Assembly (NCBI RefSeq): GCF_003937825.1
Contig: NZ_RSFW01000012.1
Span: 62,001 to 126,000 of the forward strand
DNA: 64,000 bases
Source of the DNA: Mesobacillus subterraneus
GTDB taxonomy: Bacteria > Bacillota > Bacilli > Bacillales > Cytobacillaceae
Direction: 5' to 3'
The translations under genes were made by a program, and so were the position numbers. The notes beneath the pieces are model-generated. The model had not been told where the DNA came from and ran no database searches. It saw only the letters and a program-made list of their open reading frames with translations. The stretch's first letter is position 1. Every line of letters begins with the position of its first letter. Shown here one piece after another: positions 38,089-47,529 of the stretch.

Positions 38089-38982
38089 TCAGTTCTTGCG
38101 TAAACCGATCAAATCAGTAATTTGTGAAAGGATCGTCACTTCTATACCCATTGATGCAAGGGAATCCTTTGCACTCCGTATGTGATAATCCAGTGCTTCC
38201 TTGGCACCATCCAGACCAAGAAGCGCTGGATACGTGCTTTTTTCATTTTCTGTATCGCTGCCAACAGGCTTTCCGATCATTTCTTCCGTTCCTTCTAAAT
38301 CAAGGATATCATCCCTGATCTGGAATGCCAGTCCAATATGATAGGCGAATTTGGACAAGATCTCTTTCTGCTCCTGGGTTGCTCCGGCGATTTCTGCTCC
38401 CGCAAGAATACTGTACTCAAGCAGCTTCCCTGTTTTGTTCACATGGATGTATTCGAGCTGCTCCAGCGTCAGCTGCCTGCTCTCCCCTTCCATATCGGCC
38501 ACCTGGCCTCCAACCATGCCGGTAGCACCAGCTGCATAAGACAAGCCTTTAATCAAAGCCAATTTAACTTGAGATGGAGCAGTTTCTTCTGACATTCCAG
38601 CCAGCATTTGAAAGCTTAATGTCAACAAAGCGTCACCTGCAAGGATGGCCGTGGCCTCCCCGAACACTTTATGGTTTGTCGGCTTTCCCCTTCTCAGATC
38701 ATCATCATCCATACTTGGCAGGTCATCATGGATCAGCGAATAGGTATGCACCATCTCAATCGCTGCTGCTGCATCCAATCCTTGCTCAGGATCCTTCCCA
38801 AATGAATTGACAACCGCCAGCAGCAAAAGCGGACGGATCCTTTTCCCGCCTGCCTCCAGCGAATACAGCATGGATTTGGCCAGGTTTTCAGGGGTGTCAA
38901 GACTTCCAACAGCTTCCCTCAGCCGGTTTTCTATAAGCACTTTATATTTCTTCGTGAAATCTTCCAGTGAAACAGGATGCAA
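38089..38982 (-). CDS. ispA: farnesyl diphosphate synthase
   Basis: Polyprenyl synthase of 297 residues that makes C15 farnesyl diphosphate. The two Asp-rich metal sites are visible: HDDLPSMDDDDLRRG (first) and RDDILDLEG (second). The residue upstream of the first motif fits the short-chain class. The start is TTG 38982, two bases after the xseB stop, with AGGAGG inside the end of xseB, so translation is coupled. Confidence 0.94.
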   Translation of the reverse strand: MHPVSLEDFTKKYKVLIENRLREAVGSLDTPENLAKSMLYSLEAGGKRIRPLLLLAVVNSFGKDPEQGLDAAAAIEMVHTYSLIHDDLPSMDDDDLRRGKPTNHKVFGEATAILAGDALLTLSFQMLAGMSEETAPSQVKLALIKGLSYAAGATGMVGGQVADMEGESRQLTLEQLEYIHVNKTGKLLEYSILAGAEIAGATQEQKEILSKFAYHIGLAFQIRDDILDLEGTEEMIGKPVGSDTENEKSTYPALLGLDGAKEALDYHIRSAKDSLASMGIEVTILSQITDLIGLRKN

Positions 38983-38984
38983 AA

Positions 38985-39218
38985 CTATTCCTCCTCATTA
39001 ATGGAGAAACCTTCAGTCCGTCCATCTTCTGTAATGATCTGGGCAAGTTGTTCTTCAACATTCTTAAGTTTATCATGGCAAAGCTTGGATAATTCCATTC
39101 CTTCTTTATAAAATGAGATCGCTTCTTCGAGCGGTACATCGCCTTCTTCAAGCTTCTCCACAATGCTCTCCAATTGCTCCATTGCCTGTTCAAAACTTAA
39201 TTTCTTGTCATCTGCCAT
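38985..39218 (-). CDS. xseB: exodeoxyribonuclease VII small subunit
   Basis: 77 residues, all helical, with the family signature [20 protein letters not shown] followed by [16 protein letters not shown]. It assembles with XseA to cut single-stranded DNA. Start ATG 39218 lies ten bases after GAGGAG, and overlaps xseA by 11 bases. Confidence 0.94.
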   Translation of the reverse strand: MADDKKLSFEQAMEQLESIVEKLEEGDVPLEEAISFYKEGMELSKLCHDKLKNVEEQLAQIITEDGRTEGFSINEEE

Positions 39219-40566
39219 CTTTTCCACTCTCCTCAATCTCGGTTACCACACACTTGATGCTCCCATCTGAAAGCTTTACATATATTTTACGCTCCGGTTT
39301 CACCTGGGCTACTTTTTTAATCAGCTTTCCCTCATCCGTATATGCAAGGCTATAACCCCTGTCCATTATTTTCAGCGGGCTCAGAGCTTCCAGCGTTGAA
39401 AGGATACCATTGAATTCTTTCCTTTTCTCCGATACCACTGCAGCCATTACTCTGTTCAGAGCTCTCGCTGCCCTTTGATGGCGTTCTGCGGAGATTTTTT
39501 TCAGCTCTTCCGGATGGCTCCGCTTCAGCCTCCGCTTCAGTTGAATCAATGCATCACTTTTGGAAATATAAAGTTTTTCCGCTCCTCGAGTGAGCGATTC
39601 CGTCAATTTGTCTACCTGTTCCAGCTTTTGTTCATATAGCTTCCTGGGGTAACGGAAGGCATATGAGCGGATCAGGCGCTGATATCGTTCCTGCTGGAAG
39701 AATACTTTTTCCCTCATCGCCCGAAGAAGCCTTTGTTCACGGTTCATCACCCGTTCCAGCAGTTCCTGGATATGCGGGACTGCCAGCTCGGCGGCACCAG
39801 TCGGCGTTGGAGCCCTCATGTCTGCGACAAAATCTGCTATCGTGAAGTCCGTTTCATGGCCGACAGCAGATATAATCGGGATCTTTGAAGCGAAAATCGC
39901 ACGGGCAACTGTTTCTTCGTTGAAGTTCCACAATTCTTCGATGGAACCTCCTCCACGGCCGATGATCAGGACATCTACATCTCCTCGTTCATTGGCCTTC
40001 TGGATTGCTTTTACAATCAATGGACCGCCCTGTTCACCTTGAACAAGGGCAGGAAAAATCAAGACCTTTGTAATGGGGTATCTTCTTTTGATTGTTGTCA
40101 GAATATCTCGGATAGCTGCACCCGTGGGAGATGTCACAATACCAACTGCTTTGGGGTACTTCGGTATGTGTTTCTTATACCTGGGAGAAAATAGCCCCTC
40201 TTCCTCGAGCTTTTTCTTCAACTGCTCATAGGCAACGAAAAGATCCCCTACGCCATCCGTCTTCATTTCCTTTATGTAAACCTGATACTGGCCGCTTCCT
40301 TCATAAACAGAAATGTCTCCCCTAACCAGGACCTTCATTCCATTTTCAGGCTTGAACTTCATGGATCGGGCAGCACCTGCGAACATTACAGCCAGGATTC
40401 TCGCCTTCTCATCTTTGAGGGTAAAGTACATATGGCCGCTGGAATGCCTTTTGAAGTTGGAAATTTCGCCTTTTATATACACTCCCTGCAGATGGGGATC
40501 GGCATCGAATTTTCGTTTTATGTATTTGGTTAACGCGTTGACGGTTAGATAACGCTGATTATCCAT
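39208..40566 (-). CDS. xseA: exodeoxyribonuclease VII large subunit
   Basis: Catalytic subunit, 452 residues. An N-terminal OB fold ([24 protein letters not shown], about 22-100) binds single-stranded DNA; the nuclease domain has [27 protein letters not shown] and [23 protein letters not shown]; a long coiled coil at about 260-390 holds small subunits. ATG 40566 follows AAAGGAG by seven bases; the frame is open further but without a site. Leads xseA-xseB-ispA. Confidence 0.95.
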   Translation of the reverse strand: MDNQRYLTVNALTKYIKRKFDADPHLQGVYIKGEISNFKRHSSGHMYFTLKDEKARILAVMFAGAARSMKFKPENGMKVLVRGDISVYEGSGQYQVYIKEMKTDGVGDLFVAYEQLKKKLEEEGLFSPRYKKHIPKYPKAVGIVTSPTGAAIRDILTTIKRRYPITKVLIFPALVQGEQGGPLIVKAIQKANERGDVDVLIIGRGGGSIEELWNFNEETVARAIFASKIPIISAVGHETDFTIADFVADMRAPTPTGAAELAVPHIQELLERVMNREQRLLRAMREKVFFQQERYQRLIRSYAFRYPRKLYEQKLEQVDKLTESLTRGAEKLYISKSDALIQLKRRLKRSHPEELKKISAERHQRAARALNRVMAAVVSEKRKEFNGILSTLEALSPLKIMDRGYSLAYTDEGKLIKKVAQVKPERKIYVKLSDGSIKCVVTEIEESGKDGR

Positions 40567-40614
40567 TGGTAAACTCCTTTGGTGAAACAAGTTATTTCCG
40601 GCAGTTATGATTGT

Positions 40615-40709
40615 AAAAAAACTGTCCATACCTATTATAAATTTAGAATACCGATTCGTCACTTCACATAAGTGATGTTCAGTTTCTAACTATAACAGGT
40701 ATGGACAGA
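40615..40709 (-). terminator. long-armed terminator-like hairpin after folD
   Basis: Arms 40622-40640 and 40689-40708 pair over 12 perfect bases (CTGTCCATACCT) plus about six more with two mismatches. The 48-base loop holds its own small stem (CACTT...AAGTG, 40660-40674). Seven T follow on the minus strand, so it probably ends folD transcription. Confidence 0.7.
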
Positions 40710-40717
40710 ATCATTCC

Positions 40718-41590
40718 TTATAGGTTTGAGTTTTGCAGCCGATTCATGTGGTTTTTTGCAGATTTCATTGTGTTGTACATTAACATCGCAATGGTCATCG
40801 GACCGACTCCGCCTGGCACAGGCGTGATATAACCTGCCTTCTCCTTGACTTCATCGTAGGCAACGTCTCCGCAAAGCTTTCCTTGATCATCACGATTCAT
40901 CCCCACATCAATCACAATCGCACCTGGCTTAATATGATCCGCTGTGATCAGGCCTGCCTTCCCTACCGCGGCCACAACGACATCAGCTTGCTGTGTATGT
41001 ACTTTCAGATCTTTTGTCCTGGAGTGGCAATAGGTGACTGTCGCGTTCTCATTCAAGAATAATTGCCCTGCCGGCTTGCCGACAATATTGCTGCGGCCGA
41101 CGACAACAACGTGCTTTCCTGAAAGGTCCATACCAATTTCATCCATCATGACCATGACACCGTATGGAGTACATGGCAAGAATGCGTCCTGCCCTGTCAT
41201 CATCCGTCCGATATTGATTGGATGGAAACCGTCCACATCCTTTTCTGGAGAAATGGCTTCAATCAGATTTTTTTCATCGATATGGTCTGGAAGCGGAAGC
41301 TGGACCAAAATCCCGTGAATATCATCATCGTTGTTCAATTCATCGATTTTGGCCAACAGTTCCTGTTCCGTAATGGTCGAAGGGTATTCAATCAGCACAT
41401 TGTGCATCCCCAGCTCCCGGGCTGTCTTTTGCTTGCTGTTGACGTAGGTTCTTGATGCCTGGTTATCGCCGACGAGGATTACAGCCAAACCAGGCGTAAA
41501 TCCTTGTTGTTTCAAACCCTGGACTTGATCGACGATCTCGAGTTTCTTCTTTTTCGCGATTTCTTTTCCATCAATAATAATAGCAGCCAT
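40718..41590 (-). CDS. folD: bifunctional methylenetetrahydrofolate dehydrogenase / cyclohydrolase
   Basis: Cytosolic one-carbon enzyme of 290 residues that interconverts methylene-, methenyl- and formyl-tetrahydrofolate with NADP. The catalytic Lys lies in YVNSKQKTARELGM; the signature VQLPLPDHI and the Rossmann turn VVGRSNIVGKPAGQL are clear, and the C-terminus has TPVPGGVGPMT. ATG 41590 follows GGGGG; the frame is open 16 codons more but without a ribosome site. Confidence 0.96.
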   Translation of the reverse strand: MAAIIIDGKEIAKKKKLEIVDQVQGLKQQGFTPGLAVILVGDNQASRTYVNSKQKTARELGMHNVLIEYPSTITEQELLAKIDELNNDDDIHGILVQLPLPDHIDEKNLIEAISPEKDVDGFHPINIGRMMTGQDAFLPCTPYGVMVMMDEIGMDLSGKHVVVVGRSNIVGKPAGQLFLNENATVTYCHSRTKDLKVHTQQADVVVAAVGKAGLITADHIKPGAIVIDVGMNRDDQGKLCGDVAYDEVKEKAGYITPVPGGVGPMTIAMLMYNTMKSAKNHMNRLQNSNL

Positions 41591-41642
41591 ACTTTCTCCC
41601 CCTATGTGATCAAGGAAGTTCCAACCTGCCAGCATCAACGGT

Positions 41643-42035
41643 TCAGGAAATACTCTGTTTTACCTTTGAGAGAACTCCATTAATAAATCGGCTCGATTGG
41701 TCATCCCCATATAATTTAGCAATTTCAATTGCTTCATCAAGAACGACATTCATAGGTACATCTTCATTGCAGTATTTCAATTCATATACAGCAAGTCGAA
41801 GGAGATTCCGGTCAACAGCAGCAAGCCTGTCGAGAGACCACTTTTCCAGGTACACCTTGATTTCCTCATCAATCTCAGGCATATGCTGGACAGTTCCGTA
41901 CACAAGCTTGTTCAAATAATCATCGCCAGCTTCTTCTTCGAGTACATGCTCAATTGCATCAGATGGTTCTACTTTGCTTATATCAATCTGGAATAAGGCC
42001 TGAAGGGCCTTTTCTCTAGCTGTTCTTCTTTTCAT
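41643..42035 (-). CDS. nusB: transcription antitermination factor NusB
   Basis: 130 residues, all helical, beginning MKRRTAREKALQALFQID and ending with DDQSSRFINGVLSKV. With NusE (S10) it binds boxA RNA of rRNA operons. The start is ATG 42035; AAAGGAG lies 12 bases upstream, slightly far. folD follows after 52 bases without a terminator. Confidence 0.94.
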   Translation of the reverse strand: MKRRTAREKALQALFQIDISKVEPSDAIEHVLEEEAGDDYLNKLVYGTVQHMPEIDEEIKVYLEKWSLDRLAAVDRNLLRLAVYELKYCNEDVPMNVVLDEAIEIAKLYGDDQSSRFINGVLSKVKQSIS

Positions 42036-42212
42036 TGAATTCTTTAGCTCCTTTATGGCTTGTCTGATTCTAACAAAATAATAGCATAACATATCTCTTT
42101 ACGCATGGTTTCCTATTATTTTTCACTTTTTAGAAAAAAGTTAATCAAAACAAGCCATAATTTTATAAATAGAAGCTATGAGTTTACGGCCGATTCTTAC
42201 TTAGCAACAAAG

Positions 42213-42236
42213 TTTACGAAAAGATCTTTTCGTAAA
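42213..42236. repeat. 24-base perfect palindrome upstream of nusB
   Basis: Bases 42213-42224 (TTTACGAAAAGA) are exactly complementary to 42225-42236 with no loop. It lies between the yqhY terminator and nusB. It could be an operator or a hairpin; it has no strong T tract on the minus strand. Confidence 0.7.
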
Positions 42237-42254
42237 AAGCAAAATACGAAAAAA

Positions 42255-42296
42255 CCACAAAAAAAACCAAAGGCACACCTAAACATGCCTTTGGTC
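42255..42296 (-). terminator. terminator after yqhY
   Basis: Ten-base perfect stem ACCAAAGGCA (42266-42275) with 42286-42295 and a T-rich tract on the minus strand. Confidence 0.88.
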
Positions 42297-42302
42297 ATTT
42301 TA

Positions 42303-42713
42303 TTAAACTTCCTGTTCGACTTCTGGTTCTACTTTCTGGTTCTCGAATTGGACTCCGACTACATGGATATTGACTTCTGTAGCGTCAAGCGCTGTCATGT
42401 TCAATAGTGCCTGGCGGATGTTGTCCTGAATTTTTTGGGCAACTGAAGGGATGGACACACCAAACTTCATCACGCAGTATACGTCAACCTTGATTCCTTC
42501 TTCTGCAAGCTCGACTTTTACACCTTTGCCGTGATTTTTCTTGCCAAGTCGCTCAACTACACCTGCAGCAAAGCTTCCGCGCATTTGCATGACACCCTCA
42601 ACTTCGGATGCAGCGATGCTCGCAATGACTTCAATCACTTCTGGTGCGATTTCGACTTTCCCCAAGCCGTTTTCATCATGGCTCATTTCAAGTAAATGTT
42701 GCTGTTCACTCAT
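42303..42713 (-). CDS. yqhY: Asp23/Gls24 family protein YqhY
   Basis: 136 residues of the Asp23 (Gls24) envelope-stress family: GKVEIAPEVIEVIASIAASEVEGV is the family core, followed by VKVDVYCVMKFGVSIP. It is encoded right after accB-accC, the arrangement in which B. subtilis YqhY is thought to temper acetyl-CoA carboxylase. GGAGG precedes ATG 42713. It is 13 bases after accC. The molecular action is not settled. Confidence 0.93.
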   Translation of the reverse strand: MSEQQHLLEMSHDENGLGKVEIAPEVIEVIASIAASEVEGVMQMRGSFAAGVVERLGKKNHGKGVKVELAEEGIKVDVYCVMKFGVSIPSVAQKIQDNIRQALLNMTALDATEVNIHVVGVQFENQKVEPEVEQEV

Positions 42714-42726
42714 GGCTAGACCTCCT

Positions 42727-44082
42727 TTATTCTTCTTTCATCACTTCATACATTTCCAAGAATTTCGTATTGAACTGCCCTTCCACGAATTTCTCATGGC
42801 TCAGCAGCTTGAGATGGAACGGTATGGTCGTATGGATTCCTTCAATCACAAACTCACCAAGCGCCCTCTTCATGCGGTCAATCGCTTCTTCCCTAGTGCT
42901 GCCATAAGTAATGACCTTGGCAATCATCGAATCATAGTATGGCGGGATTGTATAACCAGGATATGCCGCTGAGTCTATTCTAACACCAAAACCGCCTGGA
43001 GGGAGATACATTTTGATTTTCCCTGCTGAAGGCATGAAATTTTTCGCAGGATTTTCAGCATTGATCCGGCATTCGATTGCCCAGCCATTAAACTGGACAT
43101 CCTCTTGCTTGAGTGTAAGCTTTTCGCCGGAAGCGATTTTGATTTGCTCCTTAATCAAATCGACGCCTGTTACCATTTCAGTTACAGGATGTTCAACCTG
43201 GATGCGTGTATTCATTTCCATGAAATAAAATTTGCGATTGCGATAATCATAGATAAATTCTACCGTGCCGGCACCCGTATAATCAACTGCTTTCGCCGCT
43301 TTGACAGCCGCTTCACCCATTTCGGCCCTCGTTTCGCCGTCAAGTGCAGGTGATGGTGTTTCCTCAAGCAGCTTTTGCAGACGCCGCTGGATTGAACAAT
43401 CACGCTCTCCAAGATGAATCGTATGTCCATAACTGTCTGCAAGTACTTGAATCTCTACATGGCGGAAATCCTCGATATATTTCTCAATATATACACCCGG
43501 ATTTCCAAATGCAGTCATGGCTTCCTGCTGGGTAATATTGATTCCCTTGATCAGTTCCTGTTCCGTTCTTGCAACACGGATTCCTTTGCCGCCACCGCCA
43601 GCTGTTGCTTTGATGATGACAGGATAACCGATTTCATTTGCAAGACTGACAGCGTCCTCTATGCTCTCCACGATTCCCTGTGAGCCAGGAACAATCGGAA
43701 CGTTGGCCTCTTTCATCGTTTCACGCGCGACATCCTTCGTACCCATCTTTTGAATTGCTTCTGGAGAAGGTCCGACAAATGTGATATTACACTCCCTGCA
43801 CAGCTCAGCAAAATCAGCATTCTCAGCAAGGAAACCGTAACCCGGATGGATTGCGTCACAACCGGTCAACTTCGCTACACTGATAATATTCGTAAAGTTC
43901 AAATAGCTGTCCTTGGAAAGCTTAGGGCCGATACAGTAGGCTTCATCCGCAAGCTGTACATGCAGTGATTCCTTGTCCGCTTCGGAATATACCGCTACTG
44001 ATTCTATTCCCAATTCTCTGCTGGCACGGATGACCCGTACTGCAATTTCTCCTCTGTTGGCTACCAGTAATTTTTTTATCAT
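42727..44082 (-). CDS. accC: acetyl-CoA carboxylase biotin carboxylase
   Basis: ATP-grasp enzyme of 451 residues that carboxylates the biotin on AccB. Visible are [17 protein letters not shown], the glycine-rich ATP loop [14 protein letters not shown], and the catalytic [21 protein letters not shown] 44082 follows AAGGAG by eight bases; TTG one codon earlier is a weaker choice. It is 12 bases after accB. Confidence 0.96.
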   Translation of the reverse strand: MIKKLLVANRGEIAVRVIRASRELGIESVAVYSEADKESLHVQLADEAYCIGPKLSKDSYLNFTNIISVAKLTGCDAIHPGYGFLAENADFAELCRECNITFVGPSPEAIQKMGTKDVARETMKEANVPIVPGSQGIVESIEDAVSLANEIGYPVIIKATAGGGGKGIRVARTEQELIKGINITQQEAMTAFGNPGVYIEKYIEDFRHVEIQVLADSYGHTIHLGERDCSIQRRLQKLLEETPSPALDGETRAEMGEAAVKAAKAVDYTGAGTVEFIYDYRNRKFYFMEMNTRIQVEHPVTEMVTGVDLIKEQIKIASGEKLTLKQEDVQFNGWAIECRINAENPAKNFMPSAGKIKMYLPPGGFGVRIDSAAYPGYTIPPYYDSMIAKVITYGSTREEAIDRMKRALGEFVIEGIHTTIPFHLKLLSHEKFVEGQFNTKFLEMYEVMKEE

Positions 44083-44094
44083 CAATATCGCTCC

Positions 44095-44601
44095 TTATTC
44101 GGGCTTGACCAGGAATAAAGGCTGGCCGTACTCCACCAGCTGGCCGTCTTTAACAAGAATTTCAACGATTTCCCCGTTTACTTCTGCTTCAATTTCGTTG
44201 AAAAGCTTCATTGCTTCTACGATGCACACGATAGAATCCTTGCTCACCTTGGATCCAGCTTTCACATAAGCATCCGCTTCTGGAGAGGAAGACTGATAGA
44301 ATGTACCAACCATTGGAGAGACAATTTTATGTAAATTGGAAGTGTCCTGTGCTTCCTCCTGTTTGGTCTCCTGTACTGCTGCTGCCTCAACTCTCGGCTC
44401 AGGCTTTGGTGCTTCCTGTACCACTGGGACTGTCTGTGGTGCTGGTGCTGCCGTAACAGGCTGAGTTTGTTCAACCACTGTCTTCACAGCTCCATGCTTC
44501 TTCATCTTGATTTTTGATCCTTCATATTCGTATGAAAACTCGTCAATGCTTGAATGGTCCACTAACTTGATTAATTCTCTGATTTCTTGAACTTTTAACA
44601 T
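44095..44601 (-). CDS. accB: biotin carboxyl carrier protein
   Basis: 168 residues. A short N-terminal domain is followed by an Ala/Pro/Gln-rich linker (about 45-85) and the biotinyl domain with Lys132 in [13 protein letters not shown]. It carries activated CO2 from AccC to the carboxyltransferase. ATG 44601 is the family start. A 16-of-17 match to the FapR operator lies about 30 bases upstream, on the presumed transcript start. Confidence 0.95.
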   Translation of the reverse strand: MLKVQEIRELIKLVDHSSIDEFSYEYEGSKIKMKKHGAVKTVVEQTQPVTAAPAPQTVPVVQEAPKPEPRVEAAAVQETKQEEAQDTSNLHKIVSPMVGTFYQSSSPEADAYVKAGSKVSKDSIVCIVEAMKLFNEIEAEVNGEIVEILVKDGQLVEYGQPLFLVKPE

Positions 44602-44629
44602 CTTTAGGCACCCCTTGTCCATTTCATAA

Positions 44630-44646
44630 TTAAGACTAGATACTAA
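44630..44646. promoter_or_regulatory. FapR operator upstream of accB
   Basis: Minus-strand TTAGTATCTAGTCTTAA differs from the Bacillus FapR consensus TTAGTACCTAGTCTTAA at one base. It sits just downstream of a candidate -10 TATAGT, where FapR would block transcription and respond to malonyl-CoA. Confidence 0.75.
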
Positions 44647-44809
44647 TACTATACGATAATACCATGTACAAATTCAATATGTTACGATAATTCTCGTCTT
44701 TCTCCTCTATTTTAATATTTTCTGAAAAAAAAGTGAATTCTTTCGACAGGAATCCTGAAAGTTCTAGCGAATATACTCATTAATTTAGCAAAAGAGGAGC
44801 AGACACTTA

Positions 44810-46291
44810 ATGAAAAATATCCAAGAAATAAAAAAACAGGATTTGGAGAGAAAAAATTCCCTGATCGTAAAAGCAACTCTGGTTTCTGTCATACTGGCAG
44901 CTGTCGTGGACATTGCCATGAAAAAAGAACTTGCTGTGATTCTTTCCATCGTCGTCGGGGGCGGAGTGGGCGTTGGAATAGTCGCCTCCCTGCATTATTC
45001 AAAGAAATTAGTGCGATTCATCCCTTATCTCTCCATTGTCATTGTTTCGGCTGTGTTGTTCATCATTATGGAGAACAGCGTATCACCTACCGCCTACATC
45101 CTGCTGTATTTTATACTTGCCGCCGCCGCAATCTACATGGACAGAAAGCTTTTGATGCTGGCATCAGGTCTCGGATTTATGCTGATCACGATCTTTACCA
45201 TGATGCATCAACATGAACTGCCTTTGGAAACAAAAAATTTCGTAACAATCTACCTTCTTTATATGCTGGTTACCGTCATGCTCGGTTTTCAATTCTCATT
45301 ATCCAAAAAGATGGAGGAAACAATCGTTGCCGCCCAGCAGGAAACAGAAAGCCTCTTAACGAAGGACATGGAAACAAAGACTGTGATCAAAGAGAACACA
45401 AAGAGCATAGCAGACCTTATAACCGAAGTAAAATTCAAGAGTAAGGAGAACTATGAATCCTCCATGGAGATGACCCAGTCTGTCACCGAGATTTCGGCAG
45501 GCATCACGATCCAGTCAGATTCAGTCGTGGACATAACCCAGACTCTTGAAAACACGAACCAGGTCATCTCGAAAACCTCAGCACTTGTAGAAAAACTGCA
45601 TCATGATGCCATGACTGCTGAAAAGGTATCTGATAAGGGTGATGAACTAATGTCAAAGCTGATTTCGGAATTGACAGCATCCTACGAGAATATGAACGAT
45701 GTAAATAACCATATCCATTCACTTTCAGCACTAATAAAGGAAACAGCAAACTTTGCTTCAAGTATCCAGGGAATTGCCTCGCAGACGAACCTGCTTGCAT
45801 TAAATGCATCAATCGAGGCTGCGAGAGCCGGGGACAGCGGCAGAGGCTTTGCCGTCGTCGCAGAAGAAGTCAGGAAGCTGGCCGATAATACCAGCACCAC
45901 GGCTACACAAATCACTGAAAACCTCAACAGTGTCATGAGTGATACCACTAAGACAAAGGAAGGCGTAAACCTGACAGCTGAGAAGCTCACACATAATCTA
46001 GAACTGGCAGCAGAAACGATGGAAGCTTTCAGGATGATTCATCAAACATTCCTTAATTTAAAGAATGATATCTCAGAGCAGGATGAACTGACCAAAACCA
46101 TTTTGGATTCTTCGATTGCAATCGAAAGCTCGATAGCTGGTTTCAGTTCAGTGATCCAGCAGGCCAGCGCGGCACTGGAGGAGATTTCATCTGCCGCCAT
46201 TTCACAAAGCGAACATCATGAACAGCTATTCAAGTCCGTCGAAGCCGCACACCAGTCATTGGATAACCTGGTTAAGCTCCAGCAAAAATAA
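44810..46291 (+). CDS. methyl-accepting chemotaxis protein, membrane-embedded sensor, no HAMP
   Basis: 493 residues. The first 175 hold about six hydrophobic segments (near 17-37, 40-60, 66-84, 89-107, 113-132, 143-162) with almost no extracytoplasmic loop, then a cytoplasmic coiled-coil signalling domain with the CheW-contact tip [20 protein letters not shown] see no HAMP linker. It probably senses a membrane or cytosolic cue rather than an external ligand. GAGGAGC lies nine bases before ATG 44810. It stands between the acc and spoIIIA operons on the opposite strand. I find no convincing sigma-D promoter, unlike the receptor at 1463. Confidence 0.9.
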   Translation: MKNIQEIKKQDLERKNSLIVKATLVSVILAAVVDIAMKKELAVILSIVVGGGVGVGIVASLHYSKKLVRFIPYLSIVIVSAVLFIIMENSVSPTAYILLYFILAAAAIYMDRKLLMLASGLGFMLITIFTMMHQHELPLETKNFVTIYLLYMLVTVMLGFQFSLSKKMEETIVAAQQETESLLTKDMETKTVIKENTKSIADLITEVKFKSKENYESSMEMTQSVTEISAGITIQSDSVVDITQTLENTNQVISKTSALVEKLHHDAMTAEKVSDKGDELMSKLISELTASYENMNDVNNHIHSLSALIKETANFASSIQGIASQTNLLALNASIEAARAGDSGRGFAVVAEEVRKLADNTSTTATQITENLNSVMSDTTKTKEGVNLTAEKLTHNLELAAETMEAFRMIHQTFLNLKNDISEQDELTKTILDSSIAIESSIAGFSSVIQQASAALEEISSAAISQSEHHEQLFKSVEAAHQSLDNLVKLQQK

Positions 46292-46316
46292 AGGGAAGGC
46301 ATCCGCCTTCCCTTTT
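46284..46316. terminator. bidirectional terminator between receptor gene and spoIIIAH
   Basis: Ten-base perfect stem AAGGGAAGGC (46291-46300) with 46305-46314 and a four-base loop; T4 on the plus strand, A/T run on the other. Confidence 0.88.
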
Positions 46317-46320
46317 CCAT

Positions 46321-46866
46321 TTATTTTACAGGTTCAAATTGTACGGCAACTGGCTGGAATGAGCCAAGCTCTGTACGCACCATCTGGATGATCTCGTTCG
46401 CGTCAGCTGCAGAGTGTTCTTTCGCTTTTACTGTAATAACAACTTTCTCACCATCTGCACGAACAAGTGCATCATCATAACCCATCGATGTAATTAATGT
46501 TTCTAGTAAATCTTCTTTCACAGAAATTTCATCTAATTTATCCATTTCATCGTAAGCTTTGCTTCTATCTTCAGCAGGAAGGTCTGTAGAGGCTGCGCGA
46601 ACCTGCAACTCTTCTTTCTTTTTTGCGCGCTGTTCGTCCAGCTTGATGCGCAATGCCTCAAACTTTTCATCGCTGGCAACACCGGAAATCACTGTTTTGC
46701 CGTCTTTGGATTCCGTTGCTGCTGTTTCTTTATCCTCAGCTTTCTTTTCCTCCACACCGGCAAGATCCGCCTTTTGCTGCTCTGGAGAAGTAATGTAATA
46801 CACCGATAATACGACCACAAGGCTTAACATTGTCAATAACCATACTGTTTGTTTTTTCAATAACAT
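46321..46866 (-). CDS. spoIIIAH: stage III sporulation protein AH
   Basis: Mother-cell half of the SpoIIQ-SpoIIIAH channel. 181 residues: one N-terminal membrane segment (about 7-26), a charged Glu/Lys-rich stalk to about 110, and a C-terminal YscJ/FliF-like ring-building domain. It is shorter than I recall for B. subtilis (about 218), mainly in the stalk. GGGGGA precedes ATG 46866. Last gene of the spoIIIA operon. Confidence 0.92.
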   Translation of the reverse strand: MLLKKQTVWLLTMLSLVVVLSVYYITSPEQQKADLAGVEEKKAEDKETAATESKDGKTVISGVASDEKFEALRIKLDEQRAKKKEELQVRAASTDLPAEDRSKAYDEMDKLDEISVKEDLLETLITSMGYDDALVRADGEKVVITVKAKEHSAADANEIIQMVRTELGSFQPVAVQFEPVK

Positions 46867-46878
46867 CTATTATTCCCC

Positions 46879-47529
46879 CTAAGATTTTTTAGGCATGACT
46901 GCCACGCGGTGATTCGGGACATCCAATGCCCTGGTAACGGCTTCGATTATCCACTTCTTCACCTGTATATTTTCAGCACCCTTCGCAACTACGAGGACAC
47001 CTCTTATTTCCGGTTTTTTAGTCTCAAGGACGATTGGCACTTCTTTTTCGCCATTGCGGATGATGACCAGCTGCTCATCCTTCGACGCGTCTTCTACCTT
47101 GCGTTTTCCGCCTTCTCGATCCGTTTCATCCGTAGTCTGAGATTGGATTGACGTGTTTTTCTCGAGCACCTTTCGATCGGTAGCATCGACATTCACAAAA
47201 ACTGTTACTTCTCCGACGCCATTGATTCTCTCGAGTATCTCCTTCAGCTGGGCCTCATAAGCCTCTTCATAATCGGAAATGACGTCATTTCCTGCTGATT
47301 TTTTCTGTCCAAACACCTCAGCATCCTCCACAGCTTCAGCTTCTTTCATTGCCGGAACAGCAGTGTCAGAACCTTGTTCCCCAAGAATATTGCCTACAAG
47401 CATGATGGCGGCTCCAAACAGAACGACAATCATTAAGTATTGGTATTTGCCTGTTTTCTTTTCAGGCGGCCCATCTTTGCTGCTCAATTGTTTTTTGAGC
47501 CAGCTCAAAGGACCTTTCTCATTCTCCAT
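46879..47529 (-). CDS. spoIIIAG: stage III sporulation protein AG
   Basis: 216 residues with one membrane segment (about 31-49) and a mother-cell-side periplasmic domain containing the ring-building fold (RINGVGEVTVFVNVD ... KPEIRGVLVVAKGAEN). It forms a large ring of the feeding-tube complex. ATG 47529 has GGGGGGAG eight bases upstream; a GTG at 47538 would be too close to that site. It overlaps spoIIIAF by 11 bases. Confidence 0.92.
   Translation of the reverse strand: MENEKGPLSWLKKQLSSKDGPPEKKTGKYQYLMIVVLFGAAIMLVGNILGEQGSDTAVPAMKEAEAVEDAEVFGQKKSAGNDVISDYEEAYEAQLKEILERINGVGEVTVFVNVDATDRKVLEKNTSIQSQTTDETDREGGKRKVEDASKDEQLVIIRNGEKEVPIVLETKKPEIRGVLVVAKGAENIQVKKWIIEAVTRALDVPNHRVAVMPKKS

Noticed and set aside
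44700-44809. Sigma-D promoter for the second chemoreceptor
   Set aside because: GCGAATAT resembles the -10 but no TAAA lies at the right distance.
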